A stretch of DNA of 64,000 bases, taken from NCBI RefSeq assembly GCF_003574395.1, contig NZ_QMJY01000082.1, forward strand, positions 147,635 through 211,634, written 5' to 3'. Every line of letters begins with the position of its first letter. Position 1 is the first letter of the stretch. The notes under the pieces were generated by a model. It saw only the letters and a list, made by a program, of their open reading frames with translations, made no database searches and was not told the DNA's origin. Of this stretch, positions 1-8,744 are shown in pieces. Origin of the DNA: Tabrizicola thermarum. Its GTDB lineage: Bacteria > Pseudomonadota > Alphaproteobacteria > Rhodobacterales > Rhodobacteraceae. The translations under genes were made by a program, and so were the position numbers.

Positions 1-1393
<1,393 letters not shown>

Positions 1394-1445
1394 GCGCCCG
1401 CGTAGCGCGAGGCCGCAAGCGGTGCAAGGGGTGGCGGGTGGCGGA

Positions 1446-1497
1446 CCGGGGGTTTCACACCCCCGGACCCCCGTGGAGTATTTGGCGAAAAGGGCAA
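1446..1497. repeat. Rhodobacterales-type intergenic repeat with hairpin (copy 1)
   Basis: An 8-bp perfect inverted repeat (1446-1453 and 1459-1466, ccgggggt/acccccgg, 5-base loop) is followed by cggacccccgtggagtatttggcgaaaagg. The part reading gagtatttggcgaaaag recurs in inverse orientation near 31659-31676. From memory, similar blocks (a C-rich hairpin followed by GAGTATTTG-GAAAA) are dispersed in intergenic DNA of Rhodobacterales. The function is unknown; it lies between the divergent guaA and methyltransferase genes. Confidence 0.55.
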
Positions 1498-1614
1498 GCC
1501 AGGGCCGTTTGCGACGCATGGGCATGTCGGTTTTGGAAAGGATTGGACGGTTTCGGGGGGCGGTTCCAGACGGATTGGCGGCATAAGGGCGGCAAACATC
1601 CCTCGGAGGCCGAC

Positions 1615-3156
1615 ATGAACGAAGTTGCAGGGCGCAGGTCGCGCAGTGGTGGGGGCGCCAGCCGCCGGGCAGAGCGCACCGCGATCAGCTTCGAGACCGC
1701 GCGCTACATCCAGCGCAACATCCCGAACTTCGAGATCCTGAACGAGGAAGCCCTTCAGATCATCGAGCACAACGCGGAAACCGTGCTGGAAGAGATCGGC
1801 GTGAATTTCGTCGAGAACCCCGCCGCACTCGCCCGCTGGCGCGATGCGGGCGCGGATGTGCAGGGCGAACGCGTTCATATCCCGCGCGGCCTTGCGCGCA
1901 AGCTCATCTCCACCGCGCCGAAGTCCTTTGTCCAGCACGCCCGCAACCCCGAACGCAACGTCGAGATCGGCGGGCGCAGCCTGGTGCTGGCCCCGGTCTA
2001 TGGCCCGCCCTTCGTGCGCGACATGGAAGGCGGGCGCCGCTATGCCACGCTGGAGGATTTCCGCAACTTCGTGAAGCTCGGCTACATGTCGAAGTGGCTG
2101 CACCATTCCGGCGGCACGGTCTGCGAACCCACGGACGTGCCCGTGAACAAGCGCCACCTGGATATGCTGCTTGCCCATATGACCCTGTCGGACAAGCCCT
2201 TCATGGGGTCCGTCACCGAACCCAGCCGCGCGCAGGATTCGGTGGATATGGCCAAGATCCTGTTCGGCGCGGAGTTCGTCGAGCAGAACACCGTGATGAC
2301 CAGCCTCATCAACATCAACTCGCCCATGGTCTTCGACGGGATCATGATGGGCGCGCTGGAGGTCTATGCGGCGAACAACCAGGCAAGCATTGTCTCGCCC
2401 TTCATCGTCGGCGGAGCCATGGCGCCGGTGACGGTGGCAGGCACGCTGACCCAGGTGCTGGCGGAAATCCTGGCCGGTGTCAGCTATTCGCAGCTCGTGC
2501 GCCCCGGCTCGCCGGTCATTGCCGGGGCCTTCGTGACCTCGATCGACATGAACTCGGGCGCGCCGACCTTCGGCACGCCCGAGGCCGCGCATATCACCTA
2601 TGGCGCGGGGCAACTGGTGCGGCGGCTGGGGCTGCCCTATCGGTCGGGCGGGTCGTTCTGCGGCTCGAAACTGCCCGATGCCCAGGCGGCCTACGAGACG
2701 GCGAACAGCCTGAACATGGCGCTGCTGGCGGGGGTCAACTTCATGCTGCATGCCTGCGGCTGGCTGGAAGGTGGCCTCGTGTCGTCCTACGAGAAATTCG
2801 TGATGGATGCCGACCAGCTTGGCACGCTGCACCACCTGGCGCAGGGCATCCTGATGGACGAGAACGGTCAGGCGATGGACGCGATCCGCGAGGTCGGTCC
2901 GGGCGGCCATTACCTTGGCTGCCAGCACACCCAGGCCAACTTCAAGTCGGCTTTCTGGCGCTCGGACCTCTTCGACTACAAACCCTTCGAGACCTGGGCC
3001 GAGGAGGGTGCCCGCGACACCCAGACGCTGGCCAACGAGCGGGTCCGAAAGCAACTGGCCGATTACCAGGCCCCCGACATGGACCCCGGCACGCGCGAGG
3101 CGCTTGAAGCCTTTGTGACGCGCCGCAAATCCGAGATGCCGGACGCCTTCATCTGA
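1615..3156 (+). CDS. Trimethylamine methyltransferase (MttB) family protein, non-pyrrolysine type
   Basis: A 513-residue member of the MttB/COG5598 superfamily. Family members transfer a methyl group from tertiary or quaternary amines such as trimethylamine or glycine betaine to a corrinoid protein. Recognisable blocks are [43 protein letters not shown] and [10 protein letters not shown]. There is no in-frame amber codon, so it is not the pyrrolysine enzyme; the substrate cannot be read from sequence. The ATG at 1615 is chosen because GGAGG lies at 1605-1609 and the family N-terminus follows; the open frame upstream to 1381 has no ribosome site. A paralogue (510 residues, the same blocks throughout) is at 62318. 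No corrinoid protein or reductive-activation gene is nearby. A terminator follows the stop. Confidence 0.9.
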   Translation: MNEVAGRRSRSGGGASRRAERTAISFETARYIQRNIPNFEILNEEALQIIEHNAETVLEEIGVNFVENPAALARWRDAGADVQGERVHIPRGLARKLISTAPKSFVQHARNPERNVEIGGRSLVLAPVYGPPFVRDMEGGRRYATLEDFRNFVKLGYMSKWLHHSGGTVCEPTDVPVNKRHLDMLLAHMTLSDKPFMGSVTEPSRAQDSVDMAKILFGAEFVEQNTVMTSLININSPMVFDGIMMGALEVYAANNQASIVSPFIVGGAMAPVTVAGTLTQVLAEILAGVSYSQLVRPGSPVIAGAFVTSIDMNSGAPTFGTPEAAHITYGAGQLVRRLGLPYRSGGSFCGSKLPDAQAAYETANSLNMALLAGVNFMLHACGWLEGGLVSSYEKFVMDADQLGTLHHLAQGILMDENGQAMDAIREVGPGGHYLGCQHTQANFKSAFWRSDLFDYKPFETWAEEGARDTQTLANERVRKQLADYQAPDMDPGTREALEAFVTRRKSEMPDAFI

Positions 3157-3163
3157 CAGGACA

Positions 3164-3186
3164 AAGGGGCGGACCTTCCGCCCCTT
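3164..3186 (+). terminator. Rho-independent terminator after the MttB-like gene
   Basis: Ten-base perfect stem aaggggcgga / tccgcccctt with a 3-base loop, starting 8 bases after the stop at 3156 and followed by a short pyrimidine run (ctgcctttcc). It lies between convergent genes and may also serve the minus strand, where the stem is preceded by A residues that become U residues. Confidence 0.7.
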
Positions 3187-3213
3187 CTGCCTTTCCGCAC
3201 CTCGGCGTGGCGA

Positions 3214-3498
3214 CTAGGCCATGCCGCTGCGGCGCAGGAACTGCGCTTCGGCCAGGATGGCGATCAGCACCTCGATGTGGCGCGCCACCGAATAGGCGGC
3301 GTCGCCCGCGATGCGTGTCGCCTCCAGCCTGGCCTCGACCGTCATCAGCGAGCTGACCGTCTCTTCCGGCGATCCCACTCTTTCGACATAGCGGCGCAGG
3401 TCGCGTTCGCGCCGGTAATCGCTCAGTCCGAAACGCGCCGCGCGCATCAGAAGCCGGGGGCGGCGCAGGCTGGCAAGAAGGGTGCGACAGTCGGTCAT
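3214..3498 (-). CDS. Conserved small protein, DUF6477-like
   Basis: A 94-residue basic protein starting MTDCRTLLASLRRPRLLMRAA and rich in Arg and Leu, with no signal peptide or membrane segment, so probably cytoplasmic and helical. It resembles a small family I know from Rhodobacteraceae (DUF6477); the function is unknown and the assignment is from memory of its N-terminus. The start at 3498 is chosen because GGAGG (3505-3509) sits correctly upstream; an in-frame ATG at 3540 lacks a ribosome site. It is divergent from the HTH/DUF6456-like gene across 200 bp of unusually AT-rich DNA, an arrangement that suggests shared control. Confidence 0.7.
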   Translation of the reverse strand: MTDCRTLLASLRRPRLLMRAARFGLSDYRRERDLRRYVERVGSPEETVSSLMTVEARLEATRIAGDAAYSVARHIEVLIAILAEAQFLRRSGMA

Positions 3499-3629
3499 CG
3501 GGATCCTCCGTAACTGGATAGGGCGATCCTTAACCGACACAACCTGGCGTTGCGCAAACCGCGAAGCAGCGCGCGGAGGTTACCGAAAAGTTTAAGAAAA
3601 TGATCGAATTGTTAAGACCAGCCGCGAGC

Positions 3630-3645
3630 TTAACGAACAGGTAAC
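3630..3645 (+). promoter_or_regulatory. Candidate CtrA-type site (TTAA-N7-GTAAC)
   Basis: The sequence ttaacgaacaggtaac matches the alphaproteobacterial CtrA box TTAA-N7-TTAAC except for one base (GTAAC). It lies in the 200-bp divergent region between the DUF6477-like and DUF6456-like genes. Three further TTAA tetramers occur at 3530, 3592 and 3612, which is notable in a genome this GC-rich. This is a pattern match only; no protein binding is shown. Confidence 0.3.
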
Positions 3646-3698
3646 CAAATCTACTCTAGGTTGCAAAAGTCCAAGGCTGGACCCATTGCAGCCGGGGT

Positions 3699-4850
3699 GT
3701 GGACAAATACAGGACGACTGAATTGCCAGAATTGACTGCTGCCAGCCTGCCAGACTGGCTTCCTGCTGCTGTGCGCCATTACCTCGATCACACGGAAGAC
3801 GGCACATCGCTACGGGAGCTGGCACGGCGTGAAGGCCTGCATGCCTCGACCATCCTGCGTCAGGTGCGACGGTTCGAAAACCGCCGCGAGGACCCGCTGA
3901 TGGACGAGGCGCTGTCCGCAATCTCCCGACTTGTTCCCCGAAAGTCCGATGCAACAGCCCAGAAGGATGATCTGCCGATGTCTGTGCACCCGCGCCTTGC
4001 CGTTTCCGCCGACCAGCCCGATCTCAGCGACGAACAGGCCCTCATGCGCGAAGGCATGCGCGTGTTGCGGCGACTGGCCGAACCGGGCGCCGTCATGGCC
4101 ATTGCCCCGGATCTCGACAAGGCCGTGGTGATCCGCGACCTTCCCGACGGGAAAAGCCTGCGCACCGCCGTCCTGGACCGCTCGGTCGCCCATGCCTTTG
4201 CCCTCAAGGACTGGGTGACCTGTCGCAAGCCGGGTCGCGTATCGACCTACGATATCACCTCGGCCGGGCGCGCCGCGCTGAAGCGCATGGTGGACGAGGA
4301 AGACCGCCGTCGTCAGGGCATGGCCGAGGCCGCCGCACCCTTCGGCGACCAGCACCGCGTCTGGGGCGACCGCGAGGTGATGGACGACGCAGGCCCCCGC
4401 CGTGTCCGCTACAACATGGCCGAAAGCCCGGTGGCTCTTCTTGGCCGCCGCCGGGACCGCGATGGAAAGCCCTTCCTGGAACCCGAACTCGTCGCCGCCG
4501 CCGAACGCCTGCGCGAGGATTTCGAACTGGCCCAGATGGGGCCGCGCGTGGCGCAGAACTGGGACCGGTTCCTGACCGGCGGCGACCGGGGCGCCTTCCA
4601 GCCGGACAGCGGACTGGGTGAGGGGCCGACCTCGGCGCGGGGCCGGGTCGCGGCGGCCCTGCGCGACCTGGGGCCGGGGCTTGGTGATGTGGCCTTGCGC
4701 TGCTGCTGCTTTCTCGAAGGGCTCGAGGTCGCCGAAAAGCGCATGGGCTGGGCGGCGCGCTCGGGCAAGATCGTGCTTCGCATCGCGCTGATGCGGCTGC
4801 GCCGGCACTACGAGGAAACTTACGGCAAGTCCGGCCCGCTGATCGGCTAG
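3699..4850 (+). CDS. Helix-turn-helix protein with C-terminal DUF6456-like domain
   Basis: A 383-residue protein. The N-terminal part (about residues 15-60) reads as a helix-turn-helix (HYLDHTEDGTSLRELARREG, then HASTILRQVRRFENRR). A winged-helix-like stretch may follow near residues 155-205 (VTCRKPGRVSTYDITSAG). The C-terminal third (about 235-383) contains the conserved-looking YNMAESPVALLGRRRD and a basic helix ending in KIVLRIALMRLRRHYEE, which I associate with DUF6456 in alphaproteobacteria. It is probably a DNA-binding regulator; its targets are unknown. The start is uncertain: GTG at 3699, or TTG at 3723 with an upstream AGGA. The stop overlaps that of the convergent LysE gene in the tetranucleotide CTAG. 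Confidence 0.75.
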   Translation: MDKYRTTELPELTAASLPDWLPAAVRHYLDHTEDGTSLRELARREGLHASTILRQVRRFENRREDPLMDEALSAISRLVPRKSDATAQKDDLPMSVHPRLAVSADQPDLSDEQALMREGMRVLRRLAEPGAVMAIAPDLDKAVVIRDLPDGKSLRTAVLDRSVAHAFALKDWVTCRKPGRVSTYDITSAGRAALKRMVDEEDRRRQGMAEAAAPFGDQHRVWGDREVMDDAGPRRVRYNMAESPVALLGRRRDRDGKPFLEPELVAAAERLREDFELAQMGPRVAQNWDRFLTGGDRGAFQPDSGLGEGPTSARGRVAAALRDLGPGLGDVALRCCCFLEGLEVAEKRMGWAARSGKIVLRIALMRLRRHYEETYGKSGPLIG

Positions 4851-5413
4851 GCACCGACCCCGCGCAGCATCAGCACGACCGAGATCGACGCCAGCCAAAC
4901 CGAAGCCAGCCGCCGCAAAAGGACCAGAGCGCGCGGCTGGCCGACTTCGCCGGCGCGCAGGACCGCGCCTGCCGCAGCCCAGAGTGCGGCCACCAGCACC
5001 ACCAGCCCGGCGAAGAGCGCAAGGTTCAGCGCCAGCCGGTCGGGGGAGGGCAGCAGCACCAACCCGAAGATCAACGCCTTCGGGTTCAGCGCCGTGGTGA
5101 CGAACAGCGTCCGCGCCCCCACGGACTGCGCTCTCTCGATCGCTGACAGCGGCTGCCACAGCCTTACCGCCAGCACCGCCACCCAGACAGCCGCCGCAAG
5201 CGTCATCGCGCCTTGCAGACCCGGGTGATCGGCCAGAGCCGTCGCCCCGATCACGCTCAGCGGCAGCACCGTCAGGAAATATCCCGCAAGCTCGGCCGGA
5301 GCCAGCCGCATTGCTCCCGTCCAGCCCCGCTCGGCCCCGGCCACGAGGACAAGCGAGTTCGTCGGCCCCGGTGTCAGGAGCAGAAGAAGGACGGCAAGGG
5401 CAAGCTCGGTCAT
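4847..5413 (-). CDS. LysE/RhtB family amino-acid exporter
   Basis: A 188-residue inner-membrane protein with about six hydrophobic segments. It carries two family signatures: LLTPGPTNSLVLVAG near residue 13 and the mid-protein ALNPKALIFGLVLLPSP. Members export amino acids or homoserine lactone-like compounds; the substrate cannot be predicted. The start at 5413 (MTELALAVLL) places the first membrane segment at the N-terminus as in homologues; ATG codons at 5419 and 5422 are possible, and an ATG at 5476 would add a non-family leader. The stop codon is shared with the convergent DUF6456-like gene (CTAG, 4847-4850). The 278-bp region to lipA contains a strong hairpin at 5504. Confidence 0.88.
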   Translation of the reverse strand: MTELALAVLLLLLTPGPTNSLVLVAGAERGWTGAMRLAPAELAGYFLTVLPLSVIGATALADHPGLQGAMTLAAAVWVAVLAVRLWQPLSAIERAQSVGARTLFVTTALNPKALIFGLVLLPSPDRLALNLALFAGLVVLVAALWAAAGAVLRAGEVGQPRALVLLRRLASVWLASISVVLMLRGVGA

Positions 5414-5503
5414 GGACATCATCCGCGCTGTAGCTAGGCCGCTGATGCCCTGTCGGGAAGGGGCGCGCGTTGACAAGCATCAAGGCAATGACCGGCAAAA
5501 GCC

Positions 5504-5535
5504 GAAGGGGGGAGCCGCAACCGGCTCCCCCCTTC
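5504..5535 (-). terminator. Strong GC-rich hairpin between lysE-like gene and lipA; terminator-like on the minus strand
   Basis: A 14-base perfect stem gaaggggggagccg (5504-5517) / cggctccccccttc (5522-5535) with loop caac. Read on the minus strand it is followed by ggcttttgcc, giving a short U-run, as in an intrinsic terminator. A second, smaller hairpin (ccgggg / ccccgg) lies just to the right. Both flanking genes are transcribed away from this spot, so no known transcript ends here. It could end an unannotated small RNA read leftwards from about 5690, or be a 5'-leader structure. No convincing open reading frame lies in the gap. Confidence 0.5.
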
Positions 5536-5691
5536 GTCCGGGGCTTCCCCGTCCCCGGAAGCGCACCTGCCACACGGGCGGCGCGGTTTGGATTGCGTGC
5601 TGCGCAAGGGGCCAGGGCGGATTGCTTGCATTGCCCTGCGCCTGTTTTGCGCCTATCTGAGAACAGGCAAGGCGGTCAGGGGGAAATTTCC

Positions 5692-6636
5692 GTGCGCGAC
5701 CTCAAGATTCCCGAAGGGCGTCATCCCGAAAAGGCGCATCGGCCCGACAATGCCCAGCCGAAAAAGCCCGATTGGATTCGGGTGAAGGCCCCGACCTCCG
5801 AAGGCTACAAGAAGACCCGCGACATCCTGCGCGAAAAGAAGCTGGTCACCGTCTGCGAAGAGGCCGGCTGCCCGAACGTCGGCGAATGCTGGTCCCAGGG
5901 CCATGCCACCATGATGATCATGGGCGAGATCTGCACCCGCGGCTGCACCTTCTGCAACGTGGCCACCGGCAAGCCGCAGACGCTCGACGCCTTCGAGCCC
6001 GGCCGCGTGGCCCACGCGGTTGCGGAACTGGGCTTGACCCACGTCGTCATAACCTCAGTCGACCGCGACGATCTGGAGGATGGCGGGGCCGAGCATTTCG
6101 CCCAGACGATCCGCGCGATCCGCCATCGTTCGCCCGGCACGACGATCGAGGTGCTGACCCCCGATTTCCTGAAATGCCCGCCCTCGGCGCTGGAAAAGGT
6201 GGTCGAGGCGCGTCCCGATGTCTTCAACCACAATCTCGAAACCGTGCCCGGCCTCTATCACGAGGTCCGTCCCGGCGCGCGCTATTTCCACTCTCTGCGC
6301 CTGCTGCAACGGGTGAAAGAGCTGGACCCGATGATGTTCACCAAGTCGGGCATCATGGTGGGCCTGGGCGAAACGCGGCAGGCGGTTTTGCAGGTGATGG
6401 ACGACATGCGCTCGGCGGACGTCGATTTCCTGACCATCGGCCAGTATCTGCAACCCACGCCCAAGCACCACCGCGTTGACCGCTTCGTGACCCCGGACGA
6501 GTTCAAGGCCTATGAGACGGCGGCCTGGGGCAAGGGCTTCCTGATGGTCTCGGCGACGCCGCTGACGCGCTCCAGCTATCACGCGGGGGACGACTTCGCC
6601 CGGATGCGCGCCGCGCGGCAGGCGGGCAGGGGCTGA
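5692..6636 (+). CDS. lipA: Lipoyl synthase
   Basis: A 314-residue radical-SAM enzyme that inserts two sulfurs into the octanoyl group on lipoyl domains of 2-oxoacid dehydrogenases and GcvH. Both iron-sulfur ligand sets are present: the auxiliary cluster C55, C60, C66 ([12 protein letters not shown]) and the radical-SAM cluster C81, C85, C88 (CTRGCTFC). The conserved C-terminal serine motif RSSYH is also present. The start is the GTG at 5692, preceded by an AGGGGGAA ribosome site; the resulting length and the N-terminus MRDLKIPEG fit alphaproteobacterial LipA. Upstream open frame (from 5470) has no family similarity. A clear terminator follows. Confidence 0.97.
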   Translation: MRDLKIPEGRHPEKAHRPDNAQPKKPDWIRVKAPTSEGYKKTRDILREKKLVTVCEEAGCPNVGECWSQGHATMMIMGEICTRGCTFCNVATGKPQTLDAFEPGRVAHAVAELGLTHVVITSVDRDDLEDGGAEHFAQTIRAIRHRSPGTTIEVLTPDFLKCPPSALEKVVEARPDVFNHNLETVPGLYHEVRPGARYFHSLRLLQRVKELDPMMFTKSGIMVGLGETRQAVLQVMDDMRSADVDFLTIGQYLQPTPKHHRVDRFVTPDEFKAYETAAWGKGFLMVSATPLTRSSYHAGDDFARMRAARQAGRG

Positions 6637-6640
6637 AAAG

Positions 6641-6668
6641 GAAAGGGCCGCACAATGGCGGCCCTTTC
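6641..6668 (+). terminator. Rho-independent terminator after lipA
   Basis: An 11-base perfect stem gaaagggccgc (6641-6651) / gcggccctttc (6658-6668) with a 6-base loop, starting 5 bases after the lipA stop and followed by gtttc. It also precedes, convergently, the end of the outer-membrane protein gene at 6692 and may act in both directions. Confidence 0.75.
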
Positions 6669-6691
6669 GTTTCGGCAGGTCGGGACTGACT

Positions 6692-7573
6692 TCAGAACTT
6701 GAAGCCGACGCCGATGTCGTAGGTCTCGGGTCCGTTCTGGATCTTGGTGCCGCCGCCCTCGACGAACAGGCCGTTGCTCAGACCGTAGCTGGCCGAGAGA
6801 GAATAGATATCTCTGGAATCCTGCACCAGCACAACATCGCCCCGCACGGTCAGCGACGGCACGACATCGAAGCTGCCATAGAGGCGCAACGAGTCGTTGC
6901 CATCGGACTGAACGAAGTGCGCGAAGGCTGCGCCGACATCATAGCGGTCGGCATCGTGGAAGGCGCCGATCTGCAGCAGGGTGGCATTCGGCCCGTCAAC
7001 ATCGGCAAGCTCGCCGGTGATGAACAGGGTGGTCGGGCCCGCCTTGTACTGCATCACCCCTTCAAAGATGCCCAGGCCGTCGCCGTCGTTCAGATAGTGA
7101 TAGCCCGCCCCATAGGTCAGGCTGCCTGCGGTGTTCAGATAGGTCAGACCCGGCGTCACGCCCTTGTCCTCCGCGCTTTCCAGCGGAGTGATCGGGCCGC
7201 GCAGGAAGCCAAGCTCAAGGTCAATCAGTCGCGAGGACGAGAACCGAGGCATCACCCGCTGCGTTTCCAGCAGCGGACGCGGCGCACCGACCGCGAATTC
7301 GCCCGCACCCGTGGACAGGACCAGCGCCGCCCAGACATTGGTCACATCGGAGCCGTCATCCAGGTAGCTTGTGTCGAGCGCGGCGTCGAAGCCAAGCAGT
7401 CCGCCAGACCGCCAGCTCATCCCGACATCTCCGTCGAAGGCCCAGACACGCGGATTGGCGTCGAGGTATTCCAGCTTGACCTCGCCGCCGAAGGTCAGGC
7501 CATTGCCGGCCGTCTGCGCCGCAGCGGGAAGGGCCATCAGCGCGGCAAGCGTGGTGAGGATGGGTCTGTTCAT
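6692..7573 (-). CDS. Outer-membrane beta-barrel (porin-like) protein A
   Basis: A 293-residue protein with a Sec signal peptide (MNRPILTTLAALMALPAAAQ, cleavage about residue 20). The rest is alternating hydrophobic and polar strands with many Gly, Asp and aromatic residues, ending in Phe (GVGFKF), the usual C-terminal signal for barrel insertion. It resembles the neighbouring protein at 7667 over its whole length: both start the mature part with GNG followed by G(E/D)V(K/E)LEYLD, and share the blocks WAALVLST / WAAGVLVTP and APRPLLE / GRPQPVLE. They are therefore tandem paralogues. No specific porin family can be named; the strand count suggests 12-16 strands. The gap to the upstream paralogue is 93 bp with a weak AGGA ribosome site. 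Confidence 0.8.
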   Translation of the reverse strand: MNRPILTTLAALMALPAAAQTAGNGLTFGGEVKLEYLDANPRVWAFDGDVGMSWRSGGLLGFDAALDTSYLDDGSDVTNVWAALVLSTGAGEFAVGAPRPLLETQRVMPRFSSSRLIDLELGFLRGPITPLESAEDKGVTPGLTYLNTAGSLTYGAGYHYLNDGDGLGIFEGVMQYKAGPTTLFITGELADVDGPNATLLQIGAFHDADRYDVGAAFAHFVQSDGNDSLRLYGSFDVVPSLTVRGDVVLVQDSRDIYSLSASYGLSNGLFVEGGGTKIQNGPETYDIGVGFKF

Positions 7574-7666
7574 TTTGCGGTCCGTCCTGCTCTTTTTTTG
7601 GCATTATGCCGCACGATCTGCGAAAAGAAAAGCGCCATCGGACAAGATGTTGAGGATGCGATCCGG

Positions 7667-8596
7667 TCAGAACCGGTAGCCGATCGAGGCCGAGGCAATC
7701 GAGTCCGAACCTTCATCGGCGGTCAGATAGCCAAGCTGTCCGAACCCGCCACGGCCGAAGCCGTATTCGGCGGACAGCCCATACAGTGTGTAATTCCACT
7801 CCGTCGCAGAAATCACCTGAGCGCCGATGGTTAAGGCATCGCTCAGTCTGTAATCACCGAAGAGCGTCGTGGCGGCAACGCTGGTGACGATATAGTCGGA
7901 ATCCATGTGATGGATCCCCACAGACCATCGGTCGGTCGCATAGCGTGCGGCGACCTGCCAGCGGTCGAGGGTCCCGACCGGGGTGTCGAGCATCTCGTAG
8001 GCGACGAAAAGATCGGTCCCGCCGGCCCGGTAGATGGCGCCCAGTTCATAGCCCTCGGCCGAGGCGCTGGGGCCCTTGATCCGGTGCGCTCCGGCACCAT
8101 AGGTCAAGGCGCCCGAGGTGCCCTTCACGGTCAGTCCGGTGAAATCCAGATAGTCCGAAAGAACGGCGGTTTGCGCAAGGAACGAACCGCCATATCCCCC
8201 GACGGAGGCAAACAGGATATCCACATACCGCGCGCCGCCGGGCTGGGGCAGGGGGAACATCCGCTCCAGCACCGGCTGCGGTCGCCCGGCGGCAATCTCG
8301 CCGTAGGGAGTCACCAGCACTCCCGCAGCCCAGAGCTTGCTGTTGTCCACATCGTCCTGGATCAGGTCGAAGCCCTGCGTCGTCACGTCAAGGCCGAAGC
8401 TGAAGCTGCCTCCGGCCTGACTGCGCCAGCCCAGGGTCAGGTCATGCACGGCCAGCGTTTCGTCGTCGCTGCCGTCATCCAGATACTCGAGTTCGACATC
8501 CCCGGTGATCGCGAAACCGTTCCCGAGGTCTAGCGCAAGCGCCGGGCCCGCGCCCAGGGCCAGACCCGACAGCAGAAGCGCCGCGCAACGATGCAT
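7667..8596 (-). CDS. Outer-membrane beta-barrel (porin-like) protein B
   Basis: A 309-residue paralogue of the protein at 6692. The signal peptide is MHRCAALLLSGLALGAGPALA; the mature part begins LDLGNGFAITGDVELEYLDD and the C-terminus is SIGYRF, again ending in Phe. The start at 8596 has a strong GGAGG upstream (CCTTGGAGGATCTC); the open frame extending to 8857 runs back into the cytochrome gene and is not used. Its acidic Asp/Gly-rich extracellular-type loops (EYLDDGSDDE) and barrel pattern support an outer-membrane location. Substrate and regulation are unknown; 148 bp of upstream DNA probably holds its promoter. It is probably co-transcribed with paralogue A. Confidence 0.8.
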   Translation of the reverse strand: MHRCAALLLSGLALGAGPALALDLGNGFAITGDVELEYLDDGSDDETLAVHDLTLGWRSQAGGSFSFGLDVTTQGFDLIQDDVDNSKLWAAGVLVTPYGEIAAGRPQPVLERMFPLPQPGGARYVDILFASVGGYGGSFLAQTAVLSDYLDFTGLTVKGTSGALTYGAGAHRIKGPSASAEGYELGAIYRAGGTDLFVAYEMLDTPVGTLDRWQVAARYATDRWSVGIHHMDSDYIVTSVAATTLFGDYRLSDALTIGAQVISATEWNYTLYGLSAEYGFGRGGFGQLGYLTADEGSDSIASASIGYRF

Positions 8597-8744
8597 GAGA
8601 TCCTCCAAGGTGACCGACTCTCCGCAACCCTGGATAGCAGAACAGGCCGTGCCACAGAACTTCCGTAAGGGCAATTTTGCCCGACTGTGCCCGAAATTCA
8701 ACGTCTTCACGCGTTTCGGGCGCTCCGTGACGGCAGGTGGCCGG

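Noticed and set aside
8648..8665. Sigma-54-like -24 element (TGGCACG on the minus strand) before outer-membrane gene B
   Set aside because: The -12 part does not match TTGC at the required spacing.
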